NCBI RefSeq assembly: GCF_002532045.1
Contig: NZ_NWTG01000001.1
Location: 310,001-374,000 of the forward strand
DNA length: 64,000 bases
Direction: 5' to 3'
From: Bradyrhizobium sp. C9
GTDB taxonomy: Bacteria > Pseudomonadota > Alphaproteobacteria > Rhizobiales > Xanthobacteraceae
The notes under the pieces were generated by a model. It ran no database searches and had not been told where the DNA came from. It worked only from the letters and a program-made list of their open reading frames with translations. Positions within the stretch are counted from its first letter, which is position 1. Every line of letters begins with the position of its first letter. Positions 8,171 to 17,319 of the stretch are shown here, in pieces. The translations under genes and the position numbers were made by a program.

Positions 8171-10098
8171 TAGGCGAGCTTGACGGTCTCGGTCTTGTAG
8201 TCCTTGCCGAGGGTCTCGAAGACCTTGGCAACGATGCTCTTGGCGTCGAGACCCGCGCGGGCATACATCGCCGCCGGCGAGTCGTGGTCGAGGAACACGT
8301 CGGGCAGGATCATCGAGCGGAACTTGAGCATGCCGCTGTCCAGCATGGCGTTGTCGGACAGGTACTGCATGACATGCGAGCCGAAGCCGCCGATCGAGCC
8401 TTCCTCGATGGTGATCAGGATCTCGTGGTCGCGGGCGAGCTTCATGATCATCTCCTCGTCGAGCGGCTTCATGAAGCGCGCGTCGGCGATCGTGGCGGAG
8501 AGGCCGTGGGCAGCGAGTTCGTCGGCGGCCTTCTCGCACTCGGCGAGGCGGGTGCCGAACGACAGCAGCGCGACCTGCTTGCCCTCGCGGATGATGCGGC
8601 CCTTGCCGATCTCCAGGGGAATGCCGACTTCCGGCATCTCGACGCCGCGGCCCTCGCCGCGCGGATAGCGCAGCGCGCTCGGACGATCGTTGATCGCAAC
8701 CTGCGTCGCCACCATGTGAACCATTTCCGCCTCGTCGGAGGCCGCCATGATCACGAAGTTCGGCAGACAGCCGAGATAGGCGTTGTCGAACGAACCTGCA
8801 TGGGTCGCGCCGTCGGCGCCGACCAGGCCGGCGCGGTCGATCGCGAAGCGGACCGGAAGGCTCTGGATCGCGACGTCATGGACCACCTGGTCATAGCCGC
8901 GCTGCAGGAAGGTCGAATAGATCGCGCAGAACGGCTTGTAGCCTTCGGTGGCGAGGCCGGCTGCGAAGGTCACCGCATGCTGCTCGGCGATGCCGACGTC
9001 GAAGGTGCGGTCCGGAAACGCCTTGTTGAAGATGTCGACGCCGGTGCCCGACGGCATCGCCGCGGTGATGGCGACGATCTTGTCGTCCTTCTGGGCTTCC
9101 TTGACGAGGCTCTGGCCGAACACGTTCTGGTAGGCCGGCGCATTCGGCTTGGCCTTGGCCTGGGTGCCGGTCGCGACGTCGAACTTGACGACGGCGTGGT
9201 ACTTGTCGGCGGAAGCCTCGGCCGGGCCGTAGCCCTTGCCCTTCTGGGTGACGACGTGAACCAGGATCGGCCCGGTCTCCATGTCGCGGACGTTCTTCAG
9301 CACCGGCAGCAGATGGTCGAGATTGTGGCCGTCGATCGGGCCGACATAATAGAAGCCGAGCTCCTCGAACAGCGTGCCGCCGTCCATCATGAAGCCTCGG
9401 GAATATTCCTCGACGCGGTTGGCGCGGTTGGCCAGGATCTTCGGCAGGCGCTTGTTGATCTGCTTTGCCGCCTCGCGCAGCGAGCGGTAGGTCTTGCCCG
9501 AGTAGAGGCGCGACAGGTAGGCGCTCATCGCGCCGACCGGAGGGGCAATCGACATGTCGTTGTCGTTGAGGATCACGATCAGGCGTGAATTCATCGCGCC
9601 GGCGTTGTTCATGGCCTCATAGGCCATGCCCGCCGACATCGCGCCGTCACCGATCACGGCGATAACGTTGTTCTTGCCGCCGGAGAGGTCGCGCGCCACG
9701 GCCATGCCGAGGCCGGCCGAAATCGAGGTCGAGGAGTGTGCGGCGCCGAACGGATCGTAGTCGCTCTCGGTGCGCTTGGTGAAGCCGGAGAGTCCACCGG
9801 CGGTGCGCAGGGTGCGAATGCGGTCGCGGCGACCGGTCAGGATCTTGTGCGGATAGGCCTGGTGACCGACGTCCCAGATCAGGCGGTCGCGCGGGGTGTC
9901 GAAGATGTAGTGGATGGCGGTGGTCAGTTCGACCACGCCGAGGCCGGCGCCGAAATGGCCGCCGGTCACCGATACGGCGTCGATGGTTTCCTGGCGGAGC
10001 TCGTCGGCAACCTGCCGCACCTGCTCGACCTTCAGCTTGCGCAGGTCATCCGGCGTGTGAATAGTGTCAAGAAGCGGCGTTTTACTAAATGTGGTCAC
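8170..10098 (-). CDS. dxs: 1-Deoxy-D-xylulose-5-phosphate synthase
   Basis: A 642-residue thiamine-diphosphate enzyme that condenses pyruvate and glyceraldehyde 3-phosphate in the first step of the MEP isoprenoid pathway; it also feeds thiamine and pyridoxal synthesis. The length is normal. Seen: [20 protein letters not shown] at the N-terminus, the ThDP motif [20 protein letters not shown], the transketolase-like [13 protein letters not shown], and the C-terminal [14 protein letters not shown]. The start is GTG at 10098 with only a weak ribosome-binding site. The stop codon abuts a repeat hairpin. xseB lies upstream in the same direction, the order usual in Bradyrhizobium, but 543 bases away. 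Confidence 0.97.
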   Translation of the reverse strand: MTTFSKTPLLDTIHTPDDLRKLKVEQVRQVADELRQETIDAVSVTGGHFGAGLGVVELTTAIHYIFDTPRDRLIWDVGHQAYPHKILTGRRDRIRTLRTAGGLSGFTKRTESDYDPFGAAHSSTSISAGLGMAVARDLSGGKNNVIAVIGDGAMSAGMAYEAMNNAGAMNSRLIVILNDNDMSIAPPVGAMSAYLSRLYSGKTYRSLREAAKQINKRLPKILANRANRVEEYSRGFMMDGGTLFEELGFYYVGPIDGHNLDHLLPVLKNVRDMETGPILVHVVTQKGKGYGPAEASADKYHAVVKFDVATGTQAKAKPNAPAYQNVFGQSLVKEAQKDDKIVAITAAMPSGTGVDIFNKAFPDRTFDVGIAEQHAVTFAAGLATEGYKPFCAIYSTFLQRGYDQVVHDVAIQSLPVRFAIDRAGLVGADGATHAGSFDNAYLGCLPNFVIMAASDEAEMVHMVATQVAINDRPSALRYPRGEGRGVEMPEVGIPLEIGKGRIIREGKQVALLSFGTRLAECEKAADELAAHGLSATIADARFMKPLDEEMIMKLARDHEILITIEEGSIGGFGSHVMQYLSDNAMLDSGMLKFRSMILPDVFLDHDSPAAMYARAGLDAKSIVAKVFETLGKDYKTETVKLA

Positions 10099-10641
10099 AG
10101 CGAATTTCCAATTTTTGCCTGTCGGAACGAACGGCCCGACGCGAGATGGGTTGGCGCGCTCACCGCGCAGCGAATGCCAGACACTGGGTGCCGTCCCGGC
10201 AGGCCCTGCCTGGTTGTAAGCCTAGATTCACTCCGGATTGGACCACGTGATATGCATCACCTTGGTCGCTCTTCACCCGTCCCGGTTCAGTTTTGTCGAA
10301 CCATTTGAGATGCATGCCGCCCGAAAAATTCGGGCCGCCCGCCACCCTCAAATGCCCATAGAACTGGAAGCATTACACCAAAGCCGTAGCCAAAGCCAAC
10401 CCGATAGGCGGCGCAGGGTTCCTATGCGCCGTCCTGAAAAGTCTAGACTTTTCAATGCTTGGACCGCGACCGGGTTCCATTTTTGCTATTTTAGCGGCAG
10501 CCGGGACGGTCCGGAGCGGCCTGATTCGTAGCCGCACCCGATTGCCGGGGCCGCCTCGTGCCGCGGTCGGTCAACGGAAATACACAGCAACAATCGCCCG
10601 CCGAGGCGGACATCCTGTCGCATGATCGCGGCGTATCGGCG
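10099..10641. other. Long gap between xseB and dxs
   Basis: There are 543 bases with no convincing gene; the short open frames here have no family resemblance and conflict with each other. It should hold the dxs promoter, but I could not pick a reliable -35/-10 pair. Two adjacent hairpin-forming sequences at 10409-10454 are the only clear structure. Confidence 0.5.
10409..10454. promoter_or_regulatory. Hairpin pair with a perfect 20-bp palindrome
   Basis: CGGCGCA (10409-10415) pairs with TGCGCCG (10425-10431) around a 9-base loop. Three bases later comes TGAAAAGTCTAGACTTTTCA (10435-10454), a perfect 20-bp palindrome. It sits between xseB and dxs, both leftward. It could be an operator for a dimeric regulator acting on dxs or a terminator for the upstream unit; the A/T-rich arms and lack of loop argue more for a protein-binding site. 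Confidence 0.5.
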
Positions 10642-10893
10642 CTACTGCACGTCCAGCGGCTCGGTGCCGGTCGGCTGGCCCGAGGCGTCGGTGGTGATCT
10701 TGTCGACGCGGGCTTCGGCCTGGCGCAGCAATTCCTCGCAGCGCCGCTTCAGCGCCTCGCCGCGCTCATAGATCGCGACCGATTCCTCAAGCGGGACCTT
10801 GCCGTCCTCGAGCCGCTTGACGATCGATTCGAGTTCCTCGATCGCGCGTTCAAAGGAGAGCTTCTTGACGTCCGCCTGCGTGTTTTCGGCCAT
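10642..10893 (-). CDS. xseB: Exodeoxyribonuclease VII small subunit
   Basis: An 83-residue protein with the family pattern KLSFERAIEELESIVKRLEDGKVPLEESVAIYERGEALKRRCEELLRQAEARV: a two-helix coiled hairpin with the LExIV..LE.G.L.LEES core. It partners XseA, not in this window, in the nuclease that degrades single-stranded DNA to oligonucleotides. ATG at 10893 has GGGAA upstream. Length is normal. The deacetylase gene lies 125 bases upstream in the same direction, which matches the order commonly seen in Bradyrhizobium relatives. Confidence 0.93.
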   Translation of the reverse strand: MAENTQADVKKLSFERAIEELESIVKRLEDGKVPLEESVAIYERGEALKRRCEELLRQAEARVDKITTDASGQPTGTEPLDVQ

Positions 10894-11018
10894 TATGTGT
10901 TCCCAGTGCGCCGATCAGACCGTGATCGGATCTTGTCGTCCAAACATGACCCGTCGCAGGTCATGCTCGCCCCGGCGCAGAATCAATCGAATTTTTGCGG
11001 GGGTATTGTGGCGGGGAT

Positions 11019-11945
11019 TTACCTGCCCATCAATGCGGTGACGTGAGATGCCACCGACTCTTTCAGGCCCTCGAGGTCGTAGCCACCCTCCAGCACGGAG
11101 ACGACGCGGCCGCCGGCGCTCTTGTCGGCGAGGTCCATCAGCTTGCGCGTGACCCAGCCGAAATCCTCGCCGGTCAGGTTGATCGAGGCCAGCGGATCGC
11201 GGTGATGCGCGTCGAAGCCCGCCGAAATCACGACGAGTTCGGGGGAGAATTTCTCGAGCTGCGGCAGGATCAGGTTCTCGAACGCGGAGCGGAATTTGGT
11301 GCCGCCGTCGCCAGGCGAAAGCGGTGCGTTGACGACGGTGTCGTGCTCGCCGCGCTCGCCGACCGCGCCGGTGCCGGGGAACAGCGGCATCTGATGCGTC
11401 GAGCAGTACATCACGGTCGGATCCGCCCAGAAGATATCCTGCGTGCCGTTGCCGTGATGGACGTCGAAATCGATGATCGCGGCGCGCTTGATGCCGTATT
11501 TGCGCTGCGCGTGGCGTGCAGCGATCGCGACATTGTCGAAGAAGCAGAAGCCCATCGGCGTCGACTTCTCGGCATGATGCCCGGGCGGGCGTACCGCGAC
11601 GAAGGCGTTCTGGTGCTTGCCCTCCATCACCGCATCGGTCGCCGCCACCGCGCCGCCGACGCCGCGCATCACGGCTTCCCAGGTGCCTGGCGACATCGAG
11701 GTGTCGCCGTCGATATAGATCATGCCGGAGGTCGGCGCGATGTGGCGCAGTTCGCCGACATAGTGCTCGCCGTGACAGAGCAGCACGCTGTCGAGGTCGC
11801 CTTCCGGCGCGAGGTCCCGCACCAGCGCCTTGAAGCGGTCTTCGCCGAGCACCTCGGCAACCGCGCGCAGCCGGTCGGGGCGTTCGGGATGTCCGGGTGG
11901 GGTCAGGTGATCGAGGCAGGCGGTGTGCGTCAGAAGCAGTGTCAT
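11019..11945 (-). CDS. Histone deacetylase-family amidohydrolase
   Basis: A 308-residue zinc enzyme of the arginase/deacetylase superfamily. Catalytic blocks are all present: [25 protein letters not shown] (tandem His charge relay), [15 protein letters not shown] (zinc Asp and His), [13 protein letters not shown] (second zinc Asp) and [10 protein letters not shown] near the end. Bacterial members remove acetyl groups from polyamines, acetoin-related or protein lysine substrates; the substrate cannot be fixed here. It is likely cytoplasmic, with no signal peptide. ATG start at 11945. Confidence 0.9.
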   Translation of the reverse strand: MTLLLTHTACLDHLTPPGHPERPDRLRAVAEVLGEDRFKALVRDLAPEGDLDSVLLCHGEHYVGELRHIAPTSGMIYIDGDTSMSPGTWEAVMRGVGGAVAATDAVMEGKHQNAFVAVRPPGHHAEKSTPMGFCFFDNVAIAARHAQRKYGIKRAAIIDFDVHHGNGTQDIFWADPTVMYCSTHQMPLFPGTGAVGERGEHDTVVNAPLSPGDGGTKFRSAFENLILPQLEKFSPELVVISAGFDAHHRDPLASINLTGEDFGWVTRKLMDLADKSAGGRVVSVLEGGYDLEGLKESVASHVTALMGR

Positions 11946-12059
11946 GCAAATTCCCGGCGCAATGGAGGCGCGTGCGAGGAACGCCTAATTTAGGCCGTTA
12001 CCGGCTCGCCGGAAAGGCCTGTCTCCCGTCTCGCCCCCCGGATGTTCCATGCCCGCACG

Positions 12060-13730
12060 TCAATTGATCCGCTCGATCCGCTTTCCCGCCGCCGGGCCGA
12101 CCGGGCTGTTGGCCTTGAAGTAGGCATAGAGCGCATCGACGTCGTAGATGCCGAATTGCTGCGCCGTGCCTTCCTTGAACACCGTGAAGCCGTCGCCGCC
12201 CTCGGCGAGATAGTTGTTCACGGTGACGCGATAGCTCGCGGCCGGATCGATCGGCCTGCCGTCGAGCGACATCCGGTCGGCGATGATGCGCGCGCCATCG
12301 GGCTTGCTCGCATCCCACGCATAGGTGAAACCCTTCGAGACCTGTAGGGCGCGCGGCCGTTTCGGGTCGGCCCATTGCTGCTCCAGCACGTCCTTGAGCT
12401 GCTTGCCGGTCAGCGTCATCGTCACCAGCTGGTTGCGGAACGGCTGGCTGGCGAAAATGTCGGCATAGGTGACGGCGCCGTCCTCGCGCTTGACGATGTC
12501 GGTGCGCACGCCGCCGGGGTTGGTGAAGGCGATCATCGCGCCGCCATTCGGCTCAGAGCTCGTCGCGCGCAGCTGCGCGTCGGCGACGATATCGCCGAGC
12601 GGGCTTTCGCCGGTCTCGGCGGGCGTGCGCGAGAGCGTTTCGGTGACCGACCCGGCGGCGCGGTTGGCGATCGGCGCGGCCAGCCGGTCGTAGGATTCGA
12701 GCAGCGCGCTCTGCTCCGGGTCCTTGGCTGTGCCGCCGATCTTCACGATGGTGTTGTCGGCCTTGGCGCTGATCACGTCATGGCCTTTCGGATCGAGCTG
12801 AAGGTCGATCGCGGTGACCAGCGTGCCGTATTTGTCGCCCGAGGTGACGAGCCGTCCGTCGATCTCACAGACATAGGCCTGATGGGTGTGGCCGGAGATC
12901 ACGACGTCGACCGCCTTGTCGAATTTCTTGACGATATCGACGATCGGCCCCGAGATCCCGGGGCATTCATTGTAGTCGCCGGTCGGAAAGCCGCCTTCGT
13001 GGATCAAGACGACGATCGCCTCGATGCCCTTCACCTTCAGTTCGGGGACCAGCGCATTGACGGTCTCGGCCTCGTCGCGGAATTCGAGGCTCGCGACGCC
13101 GGCCGGCGACACCAGGTTCGGCGTGTTCTTCAGCGTCAGCCCGATGAAGGCCACCGGAATGCCGTCGAACTCCTTGATCTCATAGGGCGGAAACACAGGC
13201 TTGCCGGTGGTCTTGTCGATCGTGGAGGCGGCGAGATAACGGAATTTGGCCCCCAGGAAGGGATGCGGCCCCTGGCATTTGTCGATCGGGTGGCAGCCGC
13301 CATTCTGCATCCGCAGGAGTTCGTCCTTGCCCTCATCGAACTCGTGGTTGCCGACCGACGAGATCGCAAGCCCCATCATCGACAGCGACTCGATGGTCGG
13401 CTCGTCGTGGAACATCGCCGACAAGAACGGGCTCGCGCCGATCAGGTCGCCGGCCGCGACGAAGATGTTGTTGTTGTGGCCTTCGCGCAGCCGCTTGACG
13501 ATGGTTGCCAATCGCTCGGCGCCGCCGGCGGGCACCATGATCTTCTTGGTCGCATCAGCGGGATCGGTGATGCGTATACCGCCCGGCGGCGGCCGCAGAT
13601 AGCCGTGGAAATCGTTGATCGCGAGAACACGCAAGCTCACCGGCGCTGCGGTCTGCGCCAGGCAGGGACCTGCTGCGGCCAATCCGAGCGCACAGAGGGC
13701 GGCGAGGGGCAAAAGGTGGGGTTGTCTCAT
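12060..13730 (-). CDS. Periplasmic 5'-nucleotidase/metallophosphatase
   Basis: A 556-residue secreted phosphatase of the UshA/5'-nucleotidase family. ATG 13730 is chosen because it gives a clean signal peptide (MRQPHLLPLAALCALGLAAAGPCLAQ); the open frame extends further upstream without one. The metallophosphoesterase domain shows LAINDFHGYLRP, VAAGDLIGASPFLSA, VGNHEFDEG and VVISGHTHQAYVCE with dinuclear metal ligands. The C-terminal 5-nucleotidase domain shows NPGGVRTDI and TVNNYLAEGGDGFTVFKEG, the base-stacking substrate loop. It probably hydrolyses nucleotides or UDP-sugars for phosphate and nucleoside salvage in the periplasm. Confidence 0.9.
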   Translation of the reverse strand: MRQPHLLPLAALCALGLAAAGPCLAQTAAPVSLRVLAINDFHGYLRPPPGGIRITDPADATKKIMVPAGGAERLATIVKRLREGHNNNIFVAAGDLIGASPFLSAMFHDEPTIESLSMMGLAISSVGNHEFDEGKDELLRMQNGGCHPIDKCQGPHPFLGAKFRYLAASTIDKTTGKPVFPPYEIKEFDGIPVAFIGLTLKNTPNLVSPAGVASLEFRDEAETVNALVPELKVKGIEAIVVLIHEGGFPTGDYNECPGISGPIVDIVKKFDKAVDVVISGHTHQAYVCEIDGRLVTSGDKYGTLVTAIDLQLDPKGHDVISAKADNTIVKIGGTAKDPEQSALLESYDRLAAPIANRAAGSVTETLSRTPAETGESPLGDIVADAQLRATSSEPNGGAMIAFTNPGGVRTDIVKREDGAVTYADIFASQPFRNQLVTMTLTGKQLKDVLEQQWADPKRPRALQVSKGFTYAWDASKPDGARIIADRMSLDGRPIDPAASYRVTVNNYLAEGGDGFTVFKEGTAQQFGIYDVDALYAYFKANSPVGPAAGKRIERIN

Positions 13731-13806
13731 GACCTGTCCATGGCGTGCACGATCATGGAACACACGATCATGACGCGACGCCACTACAATTTTGCGACGC
13801 TTCGTT

Positions 13807-14568
13807 TCAATCCTTCGTGCGCGCCATGAAGGCCTTGAAGGCACTGACCGCCTCCCCGGAGCGCATCCGCTCGCTGAACAGGTGGTTCTCCTGCTCGATG
13901 CGGCGGGTGACGTCCTCGGGCGGCAGCCGGATCAGGCGGCGCGAGATCGCCACCGCCTCGGCCGGCAGCGCGCAGATCTCGCGCGCCACCTTGTGCGCCT
14001 CGACCTCGGCATGCCCCGGCGCCACCACGGTGTTGACGAAACCGGCGACGCGGGCGTCGTCGGCCGACATGGTGCGGCCCATCACCAGCATCGCAAAGGC
14101 GCGCTGGTGGCCCATCGTCCGTGGCATCAGCAGGCTGGAGGCGCCTTCCGGCACCAGGCCGAAATTGGAGAACGGCGTCGAGAACAGCGCGGCCTTGCTC
14201 GCCAGCACGTAGTCGCAGTGAAACAGCATCGTGGTGCCGATGCCCATCGCGACGCCGTCGACCGCGGCGATGATCGGCTTCACATTGTGGGCCAGTGAAT
14301 ACAGGAACTTGACGAGGTCCGAAGCGGGCGGCGTCTCGCCGGACGAGGTGCCCTGCGCGAGCAGGTCTTCGATGTCGTTGCCCGCGGTGAACACGCCGGA
14401 GCCGCCGGTGATGATCAGGCAGCGGATCTTCGGATTGTTCTGCGCCTTGTCGATCGCATCGCTGATCGCGCGAAACATCTCCTCGGTGATCGCGTTCTTC
14501 TTCTCGGGCCTGCGCAGCCGGATTACGCGTGTGGCGGCTTCGTCGGTGACTATGACATGCGCGGTCAT
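13807..14568 (-). CDS. Enoyl-CoA hydratase/isomerase family protein
   Basis: A 253-residue crotonase-fold protein. MTAHVIVTDEAATRVIRLRRPEKKNAITEEMF opens the fold; GVFTAGNDIEDLLAQG and AAVDGVAMGIGTTMLFHCDYVLAS form the CoA oxyanion-hole regions, and FSNFGLVPEGASSLLMPRTMG the trimer/catalytic loop. The acid residues expected of a classical hydratase (E..E pair) are not both obvious in this last block, which has GLVPEGASS, a pattern commoner in isomerase-like members. It is closely similar in layout to the hydratase at 55311 in this window (shared TAGNDLxDF and LVPEAASS-type motifs), so the two are paralogues. ATG start at 14568. Confidence 0.85.
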   Translation of the reverse strand: MTAHVIVTDEAATRVIRLRRPEKKNAITEEMFRAISDAIDKAQNNPKIRCLIITGGSGVFTAGNDIEDLLAQGTSSGETPPASDLVKFLYSLAHNVKPIIAAVDGVAMGIGTTMLFHCDYVLASKAALFSTPFSNFGLVPEGASSLLMPRTMGHQRAFAMLVMGRTMSADDARVAGFVNTVVAPGHAEVEAHKVAREICALPAEAVAISRRLIRLPPEDVTRRIEQENHLFSERMRSGEAVSAFKAFMARTKD

Positions 14569-14812
14569 CAGGCGTCCCAGAGCAGGCGGTCTGTCGGCCG
14601 GCAGCGTCGCCGGCGGAGGTCGTCACCAGTATCCTACATGATCCCGCGCGAGCCCCAAGTGTTCTGGATCGCTTTTCCCCCTGGGCGAGCATGATGCCGG
14701 TGCAATGCAGTTAACCGGAATATCGTGATTCCGGGGCGGGGGGACGTTGGTCGTAGGCTGGACGCTGACGAACGATGCCGCGGGCAGTCGGGCGGCGTTT
14801 CAGGTGCGCCGT

Positions 14813-15541
14813 CTAGCCGCGCCCGATGAACGAGCCGATGCTGCGGCCGATCGTGTCGCCGTGCTGAAGCAGGGCGCCGAGATGATCGCCGGGGACCGAC
14901 ATCGCATCAAGGCCGTTCTCCGCGGCAAAGCGCTGCATCGGCGCATGCGGTGCGTCATCCTGTCCGTTCCAGAGCAGCACCGGCACGCGCGAGGAGAGCA
15001 CGGCGTCCCTGGCGCCGTCGATCTGGCCGAGCGCATCGAAGCAGGCGCGCACGCCGCCCTCGAGATCGGACGTCACCCATCCCGTGAGCTGCGGCGCGGT
15101 GCGGCGCGCAAACGTCATGAAGGCGCCATATGTCAGCGGGCCGGCATTGCCGCGCGGCAGCCCGGTGAGAAAATCCCAGCCGCCGATCGAAAGCGACGCC
15201 AGCCGCGCCGGGAAGAACCGGGCGACGCCGACCGCGACCCAGCCGCCCATCGAATGTCCGACCACATGGGCGCGCTCGTCGCCGAGATCGTCGATTACCG
15301 CGACGATATCGCCGGCACGTTGTTCCTGATCGTAGAATTCGGGATCGGCGGGCTTGTCGCTCAGGCCATGCCCGAGCGAGTCGACGCAGACGACGCGGAA
15401 GCGATCGGCGAGCGCGTCGACCACGCCGCATTGCTTCCAGCTCGCGGCGTCGAGCAGCAGGCCGTGCTGCAGCACGATCAGCGGCCCGGATCCCTCAACG
15501 GTGTAATGGATGCGCTGGCCCCGGTGATTGGCGAATGGCAT
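14813..15541 (-). CDS. Alpha/beta hydrolase
   Basis: A 242-residue serine hydrolase fold protein. ATG 15541 (MPFANHRGQRIHYTVEG) has GGGGAA about 8 bases upstream and is preferred over the upstream extension. Typical elements: the LIVLQHGLLLDAASW oxyanion block, CVDSLGHGLSDKP, the nucleophile elbow VGHSMGGWVAVG with the catalytic Ser, and VPVLLWNGQDDAPH with the acid. The catalytic His is probably in VPGDHLGALLQHGD. Substrate unknown. It lies between a DinB gene upstream and an enoyl-CoA hydratase gene downstream, all leftward, but gaps over 100 bases do not force one operon. Confidence 0.85.
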   Translation of the reverse strand: MPFANHRGQRIHYTVEGSGPLIVLQHGLLLDAASWKQCGVVDALADRFRVVCVDSLGHGLSDKPADPEFYDQEQRAGDIVAVIDDLGDERAHVVGHSMGGWVAVGVARFFPARLASLSIGGWDFLTGLPRGNAGPLTYGAFMTFARRTAPQLTGWVTSDLEGGVRACFDALGQIDGARDAVLSSRVPVLLWNGQDDAPHAPMQRFAAENGLDAMSVPGDHLGALLQHGDTIGRSIGSFIGRG

Positions 15542-15654
15542 GTCTGGAGTTCCCCACGTTTCACCAGAGGTGAGCGCGGAGGCGTCGGGATTCAAGACCT
15601 TGTTCCGGATCGGGAACTGATCCCCCCGCCGCCCGATCGTGTGGAAGCTGGCGT

Positions 15655-16218
15655 TCAGCCGCCCCAGACCATGGCTTCGCTCCAGCCGAGATCCTTAAAC
15701 TCGGCTTCCCGCAGCGGCGCCTCGCCGGCGGCGAAGAATTCGTCGAGCTGCGGCGGCTTGACGGTGGTTTCGGCGAGCATCGCATGGGCCTGGCCGCGAT
15801 GATGGATCTGGTGTTGAAACAGATGCATCAGCAGGCGGTCGCGCCGCTCGGTCTGCACGGTCGTGTCACGATTGACCTTGACCACATCATCCAGTCGTTC
15901 AGGCGTCAGCGCATCGCAGTGCACGATCAGGCGCTGGTCGATCGCGCGTTGCGAAGCTTGCAGCGCCGCGACCGACGGGTAGGGCACTTCATTGGCCCAC
16001 GCCTTCGGCCCGAGCCAGCCGCCTTCGAGCGCGTCGACATAGAACAGATCGATGACATGGATATGGTTCAGTGTCGCCTGCAAGCTCGGGAAGAAGCCGG
16101 TCCGCGCGGCGGCGAACTCCGTCTGGCTGAGACCGGCGCATGCGGTGAGCAGGCGATGATTGGCCCACGCATTGTTGTAGGCAAAGGCGCGAAAGGTCTG
16201 AACGAGGCCTGCTTGCAT
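15655..16218 (-). CDS. DinB-family putative metal-dependent protein
   Basis: A 187-residue four-helix-bundle protein of the DinB/YfiT superfamily. ATG 16218 has GAGGA 7 bases upstream and is preferred over GTG 16230. Three histidines in family positions are seen: NHIHVIDLFYVDAL near residue 60 and HLFQHQIHHRGQAHAML (HxxxH) near residue 135, the usual Ni/Zn site. Members act as thiol-dependent S-transferases or damage-inducible proteins; function here is unknown. It ends 113 bases before the alpha/beta hydrolase start. Confidence 0.85.
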   Translation of the reverse strand: MQAGLVQTFRAFAYNNAWANHRLLTACAGLSQTEFAAARTGFFPSLQATLNHIHVIDLFYVDALEGGWLGPKAWANEVPYPSVAALQASQRAIDQRLIVHCDALTPERLDDVVKVNRDTTVQTERRDRLLMHLFQHQIHHRGQAHAMLAETTVKPPQLDEFFAAGEAPLREAEFKDLGWSEAMVWGG

Positions 16219-16243
16219 ATTGGTCCTCACGGGATTGAAGGGA

Positions 16244-17134
16244 TCAGGCGGGCGCCGCGGCCAGCCGGCCGACCCGCGACAGCAACAGCTTCAGGATCGC
16301 GGATTTGTTGGCCTTGTGACAGGCGATCACGAGATCGAGCGTCGGCGCCTCTCCCTGCACCGGCCGGGTCGTGATGCTGTCGGGCAGATAGCGGGCCGTG
16401 TAGGCCGGCAGTAGCATCACACCATGCGTCGAGGTGATCATCGATATCGCGTGCACGACGTTATGCACCTCGTGCTCCGGCCTCGGATCGATGCCGGCGC
16501 GGTTGAAATAGTCCAGCACGACGCGGCGCACCGCCGGCGCGGATTTGGACGGCAGATAGAAAGTCTCGCCCGCGACGTCTTCCGGCGCCACGGCTGACTG
16601 CGCCGCCAGCCGATGGTTGCTTGGAAATACGAACACCAGTGGGTCGGTGCGCACGCGCCTGTACGCCAGATCCTCCATGTTGTCGTCGGCGCGCATGAAG
16701 GCCGCATCGAGCTTGCGCCGCATCAGGGCCTTGGCCAGCAAGGGCGAGTAGTCGCTCGACAAGCGGATGTCGATGCCGGGAAATTCCTCGCGCAACAGAC
16801 GGGTCACCTCGGGCAGCAGATCGATTTCGGCGCCCGACAGGAAGCCGAGCGAGAAGACGGGCTTCGGCGGTTGGGCTGCGCGCTGTGCCGCTTCCTTGGC
16901 GGCCTCGGCCTGCAACAGCGCCATGCGGGCATGGTCGAGGAATGCCTTGCCGGCGGCGGTCAACTCGATGCCCTGCACGCCGCGATTCAGGAGTTGCGCG
17001 CCGACCTCCTGCTCAAGATCGCGGATCTGCCGGCTGAGCGAAGGTTGTGAGGTGTGGAGCTTCTGCTCAGCGGCAACCGTCAGGCTGCCGGCATCGGCCA
17101 CCGCAACGAAATAGCGCAGATGCCGAAGCTCCAT
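16244..17134 (-). CDS. LysR-family transcriptional regulator
   Basis: A 296-residue regulator. ATG 17134 (MELRHLRYFVAVADAGS) has GGGAG just upstream; the upstream extension lacks family similarity. The N-terminal winged HTH reads LTVAAEQKLHTSQPSLSRQIRDLEQEVGAQLLNR, followed by a linker helix and a periplasmic-binding-like effector domain (residues about 90-290). It is similar to the aromatic-compound LysR group by its opening ELRHLRYFVAVA, but the effector is unknown. The gene is divergent from the secreted protein at 17320, so that gene and the two after it are the first candidates for its targets. Confidence 0.9.
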   Translation of the reverse strand: MELRHLRYFVAVADAGSLTVAAEQKLHTSQPSLSRQIRDLEQEVGAQLLNRGVQGIELTAAGKAFLDHARMALLQAEAAKEAAQRAAQPPKPVFSLGFLSGAEIDLLPEVTRLLREEFPGIDIRLSSDYSPLLAKALMRRKLDAAFMRADDNMEDLAYRRVRTDPLVFVFPSNHRLAAQSAVAPEDVAGETFYLPSKSAPAVRRVVLDYFNRAGIDPRPEHEVHNVVHAISMITSTHGVMLLPAYTARYLPDSITTRPVQGEAPTLDLVIACHKANKSAILKLLLSRVGRLAAAPA

Positions 17135-17319
17135 CGCAGTCTCCCGATCACGGCCTGCCCATCGCGCGGCCATCTCTCGCAGGCATGTCTCGCAGGCATG
17201 GGGCCAGCTTACAAAGTCTTTTTCAAGCCGGCCAGCGTCCACTATAGCGAAGCGTATTCCCAGTGCCGGCCCTGCCTCACAGGCAGAGGGGCCGCGCGAA
17301 GCCAGGCCGGAGCTTGCGC

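Noticed and set aside
8284..9588. A 434-codon rightward open frame opposite dxs
   Set aside because: Antisense shadow of a fully conserved gene.
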